DNA of 64,000 nt from Rostratula benghalensis (GCA_013399305.1 VXAI01000159.1:1-64000), one strand, 5' to 3'; counted from the stretch's first letter, positions 22,501 through 36,113 are shown. A program made the numbers and translations. The notes: generated by a model not told the origin, from the sequence alone.

Positions 22501-25500
22501 GGCACTAACCACCTTGTAGGTAATTTTTAGCCACCCTGGCTATCTGCTTCATACCATAACATATTAGTTTACAATATTTTCATGAATATGGGTATTTGAA
22601 ATATAGAAGGATTTCAATGCCCTTTGATAGTCTTAATGATTTTAAGAGAAGGATGATAAAATTACTGTAGAAAATTAATATAAAAAGTTTCAGGTTTTTT
22701 TTTTGTTTTGTTTTTCAAAACTATCCTTTTCTAATCAGTTCTAATCCTCTTTTTCTTGATAAAGGTGGAGGAAAAAAAAAGAGTTTTGTAGTGTACTTTG
22801 AGGAAGGTATCAGTTCTCAGTTTTCATTTGCCAATCCTCCCACATCCCAAACAATGCCTTTACTAGCTCACATTAAAAAAAGATGGTTTAGACTTTCCAT
22901 TTATGATAGACTCTTTCATCCACAGTCTCACAGTTCCTATCACTTCTTATGACTGCTTCTACCTTTCACAACAGATATATAGATAAAAAACAGCAAGTTC
23001 TAGTTTCCCTTTCTAAACCATTAAAAATACACATAAACAGAATAATAACATCAAGTAGCTCAGTGATTTTTTGCCTTCCACTGTAATGGTCAGGAGCCTG
23101 TTGGAAGGCACCAACCACCAGGTCCCCACATCAGTGACTGAACGTGGTCTATAAGGAAGGACAAGGCTCAGTCTCCCACCTTTGGGGATAGAGGGATGCA
23201 CATGCAGAGAAAAGCTCCTGCTGGCTCATGGGCAGGAGGAAGGGCAAATTTTTTTCTGTTCCAAAGTTAATTGCAACTTCAGCTTCTCTCTGAATACCTT
23301 TCAAGTACCTCTGCTGCAATGCCTCTGGAACCATTGTTATTTACAAAGTAGGAAAGTGTAACCAATGCAGATTATAAGAGCTCTTTTCTAAGAAGAAAGC
23401 AAGAGGTCTGCACTCTTCCAGCATCTTACCAGGGTTAAAATTATGGTGATTGCACTTGTAGGCAGGCAAATAGTCATTTAGCATGCTATTTTACCTGTAT
23501 GGTCATGGAGCCTGCAATGAGTAATGGGTAGGTTCATTTTCTATATTTCAATTCAAAGCATCGGTGCTATAGGGCTTTTTTGAATGCCTGGAAGTTTAAC
23601 CAGTTTTTTCAGCTGCTTGGCTGGTACTGGAGCCTCTTTCACATAAATATATAAATAAATCCTTTCTGGTTGGTCCTCTGCACGTTGTACTATGTCCAAA
23701 GACATCCTGATATATACTGTCCCCAGGCACTATACCACATTCACCTTCCATCTTTACTCCAGTCATGACCAGATGGAACAAAGGAAATTTACACCAGAAA
23801 GAAAACCCTGCATTTTATTGGTCTTATGGATAATTTTCTTATTTCTGGTTGTTGGCCCAGATATTTATGTTGCCATTACTTTGCCTTTCTGCTTCAGAGA
23901 GAACCAAGTTGCTCGTTCTGTTCAGAATTATTTCTTCCTTTCTTGCTCTTTTTTCTACAGCTACAGTGTTAAGTTTTCTGAAAATATTTATGATCAGAAT
24001 CCTTCATTTTCAGTATTGAAAAATAATTGGGCCAAATTCAGAAAGGAAACAAATAGGTATGAATCTGAGCTATTGACTACAATTTAACCTCAAATACATG
24101 AATAAGCTACATATATACGACTATGAAATCAAAGAATTAATCTGCTACTTTCTATATAATGTCCAGTATACCCATGATTTATTTCACATGTCTTTGGGTA
24201 GGGTCACTGTCATTTCACATGCCAGTACACAGGACTGTTTGTGCACATAGAAGTTGATCATATCTGAAAAAATTGTGGTTCTGGGATGAACCCTTTAAAT
24301 TCTTTTAAGGTTGACCTCTAGATGGTCTTTACACCAAGAAAGAATGGTACCTATGTGAAATTGAGGTTGCATGAGAAAAGCCTCTGGAATAAAAGCAGGA
24401 AAGCTGGCAAAACCTTCACGTTCACTGGGACCTGGCACTTTCCCAACACAACAAAGAAACCTGGACCTCCCACTCCCTGTTGCCCAGGATGGTCTCCCAT
24501 GCAAGATCCCCTGTTTCACCTGTAACGTTTCAATGGTGGTTTACTCAACTCAGTTCTGTCATCACAGAAGGATTAGCAGATTGCTAACTTCTAACACAGC
24601 CCTTCCTCAGGAGGTGCTGACTACTTTAGCTAATCAACTCCCTAGGAATTAGACACCAGAGCCATGCGTTTCTTTAAGTGCTACCAGGCATCAAGGTTCG
24701 TCTCCAGCTACCTTTGCAATTTGGGCCTCACTCTGCACTCATCACTCAGAATATCTGCAGTTGTGGAAACTGTCAGCATTACAGACGTATAAAATTCAAA
24801 CAAGCTCTCTGTGGTGGTGTCTGATAAGATAAGAAAAGTTATTTTGTGATTTCAAGATAGTTTCTCTCCTCTTTCAGCTTTCATGTCAGAGTTAAGGGCT
24901 TCTTGCACAGTATTTGACTGCATTTCTAAGAAATAAATATAATTTGGGAAACAGCTTGAGTTTTTTCAACTAGCAACACTAATTTTTAAAATGAAATTAG
25001 GACTTCTCAAACAAAACCACTTCATTTTCAAATATATATACTTTGCTACTGCATTTCTATCAAGTTTCACTTCACTGAAAAAAGTATTTAATCACAGAAG
25101 AAAGAAAATGACACGCAGCTTTCACAGAAGCACTGTTATTTTTGTGGTTAGCTGAAATGTTGAAAAAATGGTAGTGAGGAAGAATGTTTTGAAAACTTTA
25201 GTTTGCCTTCTTGGAGACCTTGGGATGGTACAGCAAGAGTAAAATCCTCAAAACAAGGCTTTCATTCTGCAATCTCTTGTGTAAAGACCCAATTTCCTGC
25301 TCAGGAAAAGGCTCTACCTTCTTTTTAACAGAAATGCTCCTGTTCTCATTTTCTTTATTTTCTGTTTGGTTTGGACCACTGCATCTAAGACTCATAGTGT
25401 GGTACAATCATGAGGACATAATACCTGCATTACCTGATTGCGGGTGGTGCCTCTCTGTCTTATCTGTATCCATTCCAGGACGTAAACTTTTACTCTAAGC

Positions 25501-26632
25501 AAGATGAGTGCAGTACGGCCCCGTAGTGCCCTCTAAGATATTATTGCAGAAGAAGCCTCAGTCCGTACTGTCATAGTTTGCTTTCTTGGATGTACTGTTC
25601 AGCACCCAGTCATGTATGAGGTCTCACCATCAAGTGGTTCCTCCCTGGACTTCACGGTGTTCTGGAGCACTCACCGTATGTGTGATGCCCTCTGTTCAGA
25701 AAGCAATGGTGGCCTCTGCTCTGCAGGGTCGTGCTTTTAATAAAATCAGTCTCCCAAGGAGTCGGGGTGCAATGAGCACATAAGGCTGCGAGGTGATGCT
25801 TGGCCACGTTCTGATAAAATATAGATGACATCAATTGGAAATCAATGTAAGTTTTACTTCTCATGCCAGTGCTAGAATTAAGCTAACACTGAACACTTCT
25901 GAAATGTTTGAATGTGCAAATCTTCACTTGGTTGTGAGGGAGAGCCAGCTTGAAATGAATTGCCCTGCACAGATCCATTGGTGAAGTTGGCACACTCTCT
26001 GACAGCATCCCCTTCCGATGCCTTCATGATCATTTCTAGCAGGTCTTCTCCTTCTCCTGCCTGTGCTCCTGCAGTACAGCAGTTTGCTGTGTGCCCCCCC
26101 AACCCTGCTGGTGTTCTGCCATTCCAAAAACCGTGCAGACAGAGGCATTAACAGGCCACATCCCGGCATTGCACTGTGGGGTACAGAGGAGTCCCCCCTG
26201 TCCCCAACCCTGAGCCCAACGCAGCAGCTCAAACTCGGAGCACACTGCACACCAGAGCTTGGACGTGGCCTTCCCAGCTGCTGCCCTCCTGGCTCTCAGG
26301 CAGGGATGGAGGTGTGCTACAACCTTAAAGTACTCCTGAAAGTTAGAGGAACTACGGCTGAAAAGATTAAAAAATTAGCTGTAAATCAGGCCCTTTTTCC
26401 AAGTTTTCTCTGTTAAAGAGAAGGTGATGTGTTATTTTCCAAACAGGACACAGAGTTCTCTGTTCAGTGATGTGCTCTAGAAACTAGGTTTACAAACTTT
26501 TGCTGGCAGCTTAGAAAAATATAGCAGCATATTTACATTTCCTCAGTACAGGCCCTAACTTTGCATTAGGGCAGGTGAGTTTTGGAAATTTTGGACAAAA
26601 GCACTGAGGGCTGCTGGAATCCACTTTAACAG
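22501..26632. other. Non-coding interval
   Basis: A double GATA word (TGATAAGATAAGA) lies at 24822-24834. The stretch 25500-26340 has higher GC and overlapping frames on both strands without domain similarity. An AATAAA lies near 25737 next to no recognisable exon. Several frames of 90-130 codons were examined and none looked coding. Confidence 0.4.
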
Positions 26633-26653
26633 CTAATAAGTTGAACTTATTAG
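26633..26653. repeat. Perfect 10-base palindrome with one central base
   Basis: CTAATAAGTT, a central G, then AACTTATTAG form an inverted repeat with no mismatch. It is followed immediately by TTCAATTCAATTCAA, a pentamer (TTCAA) repeated three times. It could be a homodimer binding site or simply a chance hairpin. Confidence 0.7.
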
Positions 26654-28189
26654 TTCAATTCAATTCAAAGTACATGAAGTTGTGTCAGTAAATCGTTTCA
26701 AAAGACTGAACTACTTTTTATTACACTGAAGATTATTTTTTTTATCAGAATGAAGAACTGAAAAGGTTTAATAAAATGCTCTTCTCCCCAGAGTCCTTTT
26801 CCTTTGAAAGTTTTACCTGTGCTGACATCTAAGGGTCCAATTCACTGACCACAGACTTGGTGAAAATGTTCTTGTTGAATACAAGGAGAGGTCTGACCCA
26901 GCCTCGGGGGAGAAGACCCAAAGCCATCATTACATGCAATGCTCATCAGCCCTAGGTACCACAGAGCAGATCATTTTAACGGGTTTTGTGTGGGGTTTTT
27001 GTCTTCGGTGCTTCTGTGGTGCGTGACTGAATTGAACTTTATAAATATCAAATAGCCCTGTGGTCAGACTGCTGTGGTTGCAGCATGTACAAGGGAAAAA
27101 GAGAAAGAGACTGTTCAAAAGGTATAATTTTCCTCATTTTGTTTTCTTTCTATTGAACTTTTAACATTTTAATATCTGTGTCTATCTTTAGAGGCAGCTG
27201 CCTGTCTCTTTGGCTGCAGCACTTGACAGAGCACAGCTGTACAGCACCAGCCCTTGTGCACTGGCTTTGTCCTCTGCTTATTTTTCCTCAGGTAACTTTA
27301 GCATGTAAACATGTTTTGCTCCCTGATTTGTAAAACAAGAACCACAGACTAGTCAAAATGGGGCAAATAGCCTGCCAATAGTAAGTGGATTTTTCAGAAA
27401 CATGATTTAAGAAGTCTTGACTGGAAATCAATTAAAGTCCATCATGGAGTATTTGAACTTCAAGACATTTTAGTATGAAGCTGAGGGAGGAGAAAACACC
27501 ACCGGAGACATTTAAAACAGAAAGATCCAGTGTTTTTAAAAGGAGATAAAAGCAGACTTGCCAAGGACAGAACAGCACTCCCTCAGAGTTTTGCACAGAA
27601 TGCAGACTAAACAACCTGAAGTTAATCAAGATTTTTCTTTCTCTTTTCATTCTCCTTTTCACTAAAACCAGCAATCACACTGTGTGAGATCTGCGTGGTT
27701 TGTGTAAACAGCCAAATCCAGGTGTTTTCTTACAGTTCTAATAAGAGTTTTGACCTCTATTCTTGGGTACTTCCTGACTGGGGACACCGATAGTACTGTA
27801 ATTTGCTTGTCCCATTTATGTTATCTTTCCATATGCAATTGTGCCTGTGATATTTGATTAAAAAATCAGCCTGTTACCTACCTAAAAAGGCTTATACCAC
27901 AGAGCTAGTCACGTCAATCACATCTTTGGTCTCCTGGCTCACCCTCATCCCACTGTTCATGTTGTAATGCTGCTCTGGCAGCATGGCTTGCTGTACTTTC
28001 TAATATAGTCAAGTGCAGTACATGATCATTGCATAATTAAGAGACAAAGAAACAGTAGTTGTCTTGCAAGTCACCACATGACTGTACAATGGTTGTTTGA
28101 AGCCATTTGTTGTGTAATTGCTTGAAACCCTCCTGGAGATTTTTGAAGCATATCAGAGGTGTTTTAAGAGGATTGCTTTAAAAGATTAG
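26654..28189. other. Non-coding interval, nothing recognised
   Basis: Ordinary AT-rich sequence with no repeat family and no exon with plausible splice signals. Confidence 0.45.
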
Positions 28190-28300
28190 TGGTTAGAAAT
28201 TAATAAATGCAGTGATTTAGGGGCCTTTCTTCCATTTTATTAATAAAAACCTAGAGCAATTAATTTTAACAGTTAATCACTGGTATTCCTTTTTTTTTAT
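28190..28300. promoter_or_regulatory. Candidate conserved non-coding element
   Basis: A compact block carries GTTAGAAATTAATAAATGC, TTTTATTAATAAA, a GCAATTAATTTTAAC word and AGTTAATCACTGG. Homeodomain-type TTAAT/ATTAA sites recur every 15-25 bases. The inference rests on texture and site density only. Confidence 0.25.
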
Positions 28301-30529
28301 TTGAAGAGAGGCCACAATGTATTTTATGTGGGTGCTGAAACAGTGCCTGTGTCAGACTTTCTCCTGTTACCCACTGATGGACAGATATAGTGAAAAGTAA
28401 TTTTTCCATTCTTGGGCTTTCTCTTCCGTGTTTTATGGCAATGTGTCTTTCTTCTGTGGCTTAATATCCTAATTCGCTTAATGTGGACTCATCCTCAAGG
28501 TCCAAATATTTCAAGTCATCTGTAGGATATTACTTAGTGTTAAATACAGAATCTAGGTGATGGTGTTATCACATTCACTGACAAAGAGTACAAAGCATAG
28601 GCAAGAATAGCAGGATTTGCAAGAGAGTGATACCAGGCTGCAATACAAAGCAAGAAGCAACACAGGGCACAGTCTTACAGTGAAACTTGAAATAATCAAT
28701 GTTTATGGTATAGATTTTCAAAAAAAAAAGAGAAAAGATAAGAGAAATAAGGCCAGTTGGGGAAAGAAATGCTTGGTGGAGGAAAAGTGCAAGAATGGGA
28801 AAGACAGTTCTTTAGGAGCTTTCATTGCACCTGGAGAACAGAGAAGCTAAATTTAACCAGCGGGGAGAAGTTTGCAACAATACAGCTTAACAGTGTGGTT
28901 AAGCAATGTAAAAACACTGAAATCAGCCAGAGATTCAGATATTTAACGCCTTATGTCCCAGCAGCTGACTCAACAACAGCAGAGTAATATTTCAACATAC
29001 GTTTTACAACATATTTCCCTTGCCAATGTGCTTAGGACAATATATAATTAGATATAATAATTAGGAGCATGGTAATACATTATTGGAGTTGGGTGAATAT
29101 CTTGCAGTAAAGAGGCACACTTCCTCCTTGCTGAATTTTTCTTAAGCAAACTGGACCTTTCCTGGAGATTGCTAGATCACCTACTTTGATTACTGCTTTT
29201 TCAGTTTTCTTGATTTGGAATGATGGCTGTTTGTCTGGACTGGTCACCACTCAACCCAAACCTCAGTTGCCTGCGCTTCTCAGGAGCTAATCCTTAGATA
29301 AACTAGACGTGCTGGGGAAGTGGAGAGTTTGGAATTATGGTTTGTGTAGTCCCATTATGTTATGGTTATGGGTATTACACGTGTATTTTTCTGGGGTTAC
29401 AACTCTAAGAAAATGAGGTCAGGTCTTTGCGCCGATCCCAGTTGTGTAGGAGTCAGCAGAAATTGTTCTCATGGCATGTTCAGTACAGGCCACATCAGCT
29501 CCGAGTGTGTTATCCTCTGCTGGCCGTAGCACGGTCCCTAACAGAGGGACTACATATGGGTACAAACAGCTGGGACTGTGAAGCCCTTTGGAGGGATAAC
29601 AGCGGGGGATCTCTCTGTGTTTATCATTAGGGAGGTCTATAGGATTAACTGCTTTAATCTAGATTTCTGGCTACTGTGGTTAGGTCTTCCAGGTTTTTTA
29701 AGCTGCCACAGAAACATGTACGAAGGCTTAACAGGGGACCAAAAAAAAAAAGACAGAAATCTTGGATAGGTAGTAATGTTCAGGGGACAAAGTTTAATCC
29801 TCATTAGGTGGTGTAATGTTGAACATGATTTGCTGTACTGCAGCTTTGTTAGTCAGCTAACAGCTTCATTTTACTATTGTGCTCACGTACAGTCCACATT
29901 TTTATTTAAGAAATCCCAATAAAGGTAATAAGCCTTGTGCTATAGCTCTGGCTTGAAAAATAACTGAGTTAAAGCTCAGTTTCCTTATATGGCACTTAAA
30001 CTTTAATAGTGTTTTTTTCTTTTATTGATCTTTTGAACACTTCATTTGATACCAAAACCAGAAGCAAGCTGAGTCACTTGTTTTAAATCCTTAAGGCAGG
30101 ACTGGACAGTCCAACGTCAAAAGTGAAATCTGAATGTACATGTACAATGGGGCAAACCAAAGCCTCCGTTTCCTCCCCATCCTCCTGAACTTTGGAGTGA
30201 TCTGATCCTGTCAGGCTGCACAGAGGCTTTGGAAGAGAACACCTGAACCACGATGCCGAACCTTGGCCAGAAATTGCTGCCTTTTCTCAACGAGAGTATT
30301 TTCTGTTATATACTGCAGACCCTCTGCTTTTACTGTGGAACAAGCAAACCGATGCAGTAGTACTCAAATAGCCTGTATCGCTTCAGTGCCTGCACCGAGT
30401 GCAGTTCTGGTGACGGTGGCACTGTCCTGTTGGGGCACCAAAAATGGGTGCAGCCATGCAGCCAAGCCGGGCTTCTGATTTCTTGCCCTGGCTGAGCTAC
30501 GCAAGGAGATTAAATTAGCTCTCTCTTAC
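28301..30529. other. AT-rich non-coding interval
   Basis: Contains short A runs near 28719 and 29740 but no recognised repeat. No frame here resembles a known protein. Confidence 0.45.
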
Positions 30530-30625
30530 ATTGTTCACTGACTTCTGGTAAATTACACCTTTGATTTCTGGTCCAATGAAAAGGTGCTAATTACCTTTTT
30601 AAGTGCTCATTTAATGTTCTGCAGT
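30530..30625. promoter_or_regulatory. Candidate conserved non-coding element
   Basis: GGTAAATTACACCTTTGATTTC (TCF/LEF-like CTTTGAT), TGGTCCAATGAAAAGG (CCAAT), GCTAATTACC and CTCATTTAATG are packed in about 90 bases, followed by CTGCAGTGACATAAAGCATG. This mixture of distinct sites without simple sequence is typical of enhancers. Conservation is untested. Confidence 0.27.
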
Positions 30626-30969
30626 GACATAAAGCATGAGCACAGCCGCCTGCGTGCCCGAACCTTCCAGAGGTTTCTCCCTGGCTGCTTGCTCTCATCA
30701 GCCTTTTTCATTTTTCCTCTGCTCCTTCCCTCTGTCCCTCCGAGGCACCTGCTGTGTGCCAGTTCTTCTACAGCTGAATAAATCTACAATGTTGTTTGCT
30801 GCAACTGGCTCCATTTTAAACCATTAAAAAAAAAATAAATTAAAAAATTGTCAACCTGTCTGTGTCTCATTGCCCAGCTTGCATTTTCTTGGAGCTGGAG
30901 CTTAGCAGATCTCAGTTTGCAGACGAGTTTCTTTCCCTGCTCTTCCCATGAGAAAGCTTTATCTGGGGA

Positions 30970-32330
30970 AACGTTTCAACCAGGCCCTATGCAGCCTGCT
31001 CCTGCCTGGTTTCTAAATGCTTTATAACTGCTCTCTGCTGTCACCTGTGGCCAGCAGCACTCTAAGGTCGAGGTGTCCAACCCACCCACCAGGACCTGCA
31101 CATGCATCGCAGGGAAGTGGCTGGAGCCAGGGGCTGTTCTCCCCTTCCAGCAGCACACACAGCCTGGGCTCTGCATCTCCAGAGCAGTGGGACCCTGGCA
31201 GAGCCCGTGGCTGTCCCTGGCTTCAGGAGGGCTAGGACACAGTACTACCTACCCCCAGACTTCTTCTCACTCCAGTCCAAGTGCCCTAGACCTCAACAAT
31301 GGTGACCCAGACCTCAGCATCTCAGCTGGGTCCTGTAAAAGCTGTGGCTGCCCACTGGGATGGGGACACTAGCCTGGTCCCACAGAGGGATTTCCACAGC
31401 TGCTCTCTGGCAGCCCCCACCTCCCCTCCATACAGGCTGGCCAAGGCTCAGATCTTTCTGTGCTGGTTCTCAACTCCGGTTTTTGGGTGCCGCTCAGTAC
31501 AACAAAAGCAGAGGCTTACAGCACAGTTCTAACTTCACTGTTCAGTCCACATGCAGTTAAAAACCCGCTGCATTCTAACAGCTTGTATTTCAATAGGGGG
31601 AAACCCCATAACCCCTCTTTTTGCTTTTGCTCACCCCCAGCCCTGCTGACCCTCTCTGGGGGCTCCCCAGCACAGCAGCACTCAGACGTAGTGCTTGCAC
31701 CTCTCAGGGTGGGTACCCCCAGCCCACCTCGACCCCCAGGCCAGAGCCGGCAACTGGACAGGGTCTGCTCAGGGCTTGGGGTAGCCCTGACTCATGCAAA
31801 GCTGATAACCAAAAATATTTCAATTTTCTTTACTTCTATGAACAGTAAAAATCCGTCATGGAACAGTGGTGGCACAGAGGGCTCCCAGTGCTCACCCTGC
31901 CTCTGTGGGACAGGCCTGCTGATGAACCCTCACTTCTACTAGGGATGACCAGGCTGAGGCTGTTTGACAGGAGATTTTTCCCTTCCCAGTTTAAACATTG
32001 TTCAGCCTTTTTTTCTGTTAGCTTTCTTTGCTGCAACCTGTCAGTTATGGCTTGGCAGGGGCTCTGCTGACCGGGAATGTGCACAGCCACGCTCCCAGCA
32101 GCTCTCCCAGGGCAAAACTCCTTTCTGCAGGGCACAGCCATGGCCGGGGTTCAGCAGGGCTGGCCAGACGGTGCTCCTCTGCTTTAAAAGCACACTGGCT
32201 TATTTTTTATTGTTACTTCCAAAGAAGATTACATCTGTCCTAATTTGAACTTGAAGAATTATTTTGCTTTCACTCAAACATCCAGCTATGCTACATGAAA
32301 CCCAGGCTATGGCATGAGAACTCGATTGTG
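30970..32330. other. GC-rich, CpG-poor non-coding segment
   Basis: GC is clearly above the flanks and many frames are open on both strands. They include the longest in the window, 31460-31942 plus strand (160 codons). The openness is shared by several frames at once, CpG is rare and no domain can be recognised. I therefore read it as stop-poor GC-rich DNA, possibly an old unrecognised repeat, and not as an exon. It ends against a C run. Confidence 0.45.
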
Positions 32331-32344
32331 CCCCCCCCCCCCCC
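32331..32344. repeat. C14 homopolymer
   Basis: Fourteen C residues followed by GCCCC. Long C/G runs are much rarer than A/T runs in vertebrate DNA. Confidence 0.9.
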
Positions 32345-35300
32345 GCCCCAGCTCCTGCAGAATCCTACTGCCAGAGGTTTTATTCCCTGATTATTACCAG
32401 GACAAACATTCTGAGGTGCTGTGGTGAAACTCAGTTATTAAAAAAGTCCAAAAAAACACCCACAAATCAGAGATTTCAAACAGCAGTGGACTTGCTTAAC
32501 CATCTTAAGCTTAACTTGCTTGCTAAGTACCAGGGATCATGCAGGTATTCATGGGAGAAAAGCCACCACAGTGAAGCTGCTCCATCTGCATGAGGGTGAA
32601 CCTATGACATGCACTTGCTTGGCACTCTGTTTTTTTCCTAGACTCTGCTTCTCCAGTTGCCCTCACCGTGACATACGCTGTTTCCTACTGCACTCCTTTG
32701 TGGATGTGAAGCCCATACAGAGAGGACAGGATGCTTCACTCCCAGGAGCCACACCAGAGACAAAAGAACTTGGATCATATCTAAGATTATTTCCTAACCT
32801 GAGGCTGAGCACACAGTACCTCAGAGGGGTTTGTGCCCTCAAATGCCTCCACATCTCATGTCACACAACACACTTCCATGAAAGCCAGCTGTGTTTGTAC
32901 CATGGTGGTGGTCATCAGTGCAGCTTCTCATAATTGTGGGTGCTTTGAACCAAAATATCTCTTAGGTATGTGTGCTGAAGTCACTGATGTTGCTACTTGG
33001 CTGCTCGGTGAGGCCCACAACTTTGACAAGGCCAAGACACTCCGAAAGACTGAAGCCCAGAACATTGAGGATATGATTCAACACAATCCTGTTGACCTGT
33101 GGTCCTGGCTTCCCACTCTGGTGTGGTCACTTGTGTTGGGGGATGTCTTCCAACCTAGGTCTCCATAAGCCCTTTCCTGCACTCAGCCTCTGCAAATTGA
33201 ATTAGTGCTTCCAGATATATTCTAATGAGGCCAGGAGGATGCAAGGACATCCAAGGACTGAAGCAAAAAGATTTTTTTTCTGTAGCAGCACTGCTCCTTT
33301 CCAACCTCTTTTATTAGGTCTGCATTGATCAGTAAAACAATGTTATCCTAACCAGAGCAGTCCTCAGAGTTTGGTCTTGATCGAAACTATATCTAGTCCT
33401 TTATAGCTTGCATATCTCTTCACAGCTCTGAAATATGCAGGATCAAGCATAAATAAGACTGTGAAGAGCAGAGAGTTCTACTCAGATACTAGGAAAGATT
33501 GTTCTCTACATACATCTAAGAAAATGGTTCAGACTGTTTTTTTTTTTTTTAGATGTGAATTGGGAAGAGTTGGTAGGTAGCCATGATGTTTATGAGCTAT
33601 TTATGGCCAACTTGTGAGGTTTTTTTTTAAAAGAAGGAAAATCTCAATGCATTGAAATACGGGTGTGTAGCTGAAATTGCCTTAGGTATAGTTTTTCTCA
33701 CTAAAATTATATTCTTACACTTCAAGTAATGTGATTCGCTTTAAAGGAATACTAAGGAGGTAAGTAATTCTTTTGGAGTATTTTTGTCCCGTGAAGCTGT
33801 CAGGGTTAAATTGCTAACACACAACATTTTTTGAAATATGCATGTGATATATTAATGACCCAATAATTTTCCCCAAGGAGCCATTTGGTTTTTAGCTTTT
33901 CAACTCTTTTTTTGTTAATATTTATATTGAGGAAGCAATCAAACTCTCATCTGGGACTTTTTTTCATTGACATCAGTATGATTGCTTTGGGCTTTTATAA
34001 GGGAGTATTAATTAAGGGCACTGATTCATGACTGAATTGGATTCAACTTTGGTGGCCACAGAGGTTACTGCTGAGGTGATAACCTCAGCTCTTCTGAACC
34101 TGACAGCAGTCATGAACCAGAGACCCCTCCTGCTGCAGCTCACAGCCCAGCATGTTAACATAAATTGAAATCAATGGCTGCTGGAGATAATACAGCGTGC
34201 TGTGAACTGTGATAGCCTAAGAACAGAGAAAAAAACCTCTTCTCCTGCCAGGGGATTGGGATGGCCACCAGGAAGCAGCAGCTCTTTCAGTGATCCAGAC
34301 CTGCAAATCCCCCTCGCGTGTCTTACCATCTAGCTCCAGTGTGAAAAACTGGATATTAAATATCAGACCGAGTTGGATTTTTGTTTGACTTCTGCATCTG
34401 CTTGCCTTGGCTACTGCAACTAACCTGGTTGATTTCAAGATGAGTTTTGTGGAGGTTTACGGCTCTGCAAAACCATAAGCTAAGTTCTGTGTAATTTTAC
34501 CTTGAAATAAGCCAGGCAAGAGATACTCTTCTCAGCTCACATCACCATTCCTTGCACAATAAGTATTTTACACGTGTTTTTTAACTCAGAGGTGGGAAAA
34601 GAGCCAAGAATGAGTTCCCAAGGTATACAGAATCTTACTAAATTGGAGTGTAATACTAAGAAAAAAGTGTGCATGCAGATGTGGATTCAACTGATCTTCA
34701 AGGGGATGTTTGCTTTTGCAATCCTATTCTCATTTCTACAGCTGCTGGTGATTAAAGCCTAGACCATTGTTGCTACTGCCAGTAAAAGAAAAGCCTAAAT
34801 TTAAGTAGTATCTCCAACAGAGGCAAAATTGAAAACAAGGTGCTAGTGTCTGGTTGTTAACACCTTAGAGAAAGACCAGAAATACAGCTGGAGAATTTTT
34901 TCAAGAAGATACTTTAATCAAAGGAACATTAAAAAAGCATAGCTCAATGTCAGTCAAAGTTAATTGTGAATTTGTGCAAAGTTCATTGAAGTAGGTTCTG
35001 CAGATTTGCTTGGAAGAAAACAACATGTGATTACATTCTTCAAATGTTTCTATTTCTGTTTAAAACTCAAGTATCTTCATAATGAAGTGGGGAAAAGACA
35101 TCCAAAATAAACTAGATGTTTTAGGTACTTGTGAAGGAGAACAGACAGAGATAGGGACATTTTGTCAACTGCTTTTGTTTTTAGACCTGATCCGTACACA
35201 TATAAAGCACCAAATTGCAGAAAGTTGTGCCTCTTTGCCATTCTTCATTTTCTGACAGCTGCATATACAGCTTTTTATTATCTTAGCTGAATTTGGCCTA

Positions 35301-36113
35301 ACAACTTCCACAGGAGATTCCACTTGATATCTGCAGACTGCACTTGATCTCGTACTTGCCACGCAGTCATTTCAGTAAGAATATGTGATGGCAAAAAAGT
35401 ACAATGTTCTTCTAATTAGGCATCAGAAAACATTTCTAACCGTTACCGAGTTGTAACTTAGGAACTGTATGACAAAAAACAATGAAAGACTCACCCAGGA
35501 GAGCATCCTCCGTTGTTCTTCCTAGCTCATGCTGATTTCCCTCAGAGATTCAGATCAGGTGTGTGACTGATTTGTCATTACCTTATTACTAAGTACAGTC
35601 CTATCTCTGCTTGCTTTTACTGGGAAGAACAAAGCAGTTGAGAGACAATCTAACTCTAACTCGTCAATGACTGAGTCACAAGTCTCTTTGTCTTTGACAG
35701 CCCTCTCACGACTGCAGTTAAGGACTGTTCCCTGGTTAGTCTTGCATGACTTGCCCAACCTAGTACTGCTCAGGCCACGGAATTCTTTTTAATTTAAGAA
35801 ATCTTTAAGGTTTTACTGTTTACAGAGCACTGCACCCATAGCGATCATGTTTATGTCTGCAATGAGTGATGATGCAATTCTTACTGCTTTCCTAGCAAAT
35901 GGGGAGACGTACAAGGAGTGGCACTTCATTTCTTATTTTAGTTATGAGTCATCAGCTCTTACCTTAAGTACTAAGGTGATGTCTCCCCATCGAAGAAAAA
36001 ATTGCTCTAATAGGGAAGAAAAGTAGTCGAGCCTGGAGAGAAAGCTCAAACAGATAGTTGCGAGGGGCTTAAGTAATGCCCATGTTAGTGAAGCCAAAAC
36101 CCAAAGATCAGAT
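32345..36113. other. Non-coding interval
   Basis: A plus-strand frame at 32833-33168 (111 codons) has a rather protein-like second half (33000-33110), but it belongs to no family I know. T14 lies at 33537-33550. The part 33700-34040 is AT-rich with several ATTAAT words and could hold regulatory sequence. Confidence 0.4.

Noticed and set aside
31460..31942. 160-codon plus-strand frame, the longest in the window
   Set aside because: It lies in a GC-rich segment where several frames are open on both strands at once, with no recognisable domain.
32833..33168. 111-codon plus-strand frame with a protein-like second half, considered as a processed pseudogene
   Set aside because: I could not connect it to any family, and there is no A tail or polyadenylation signal after it.
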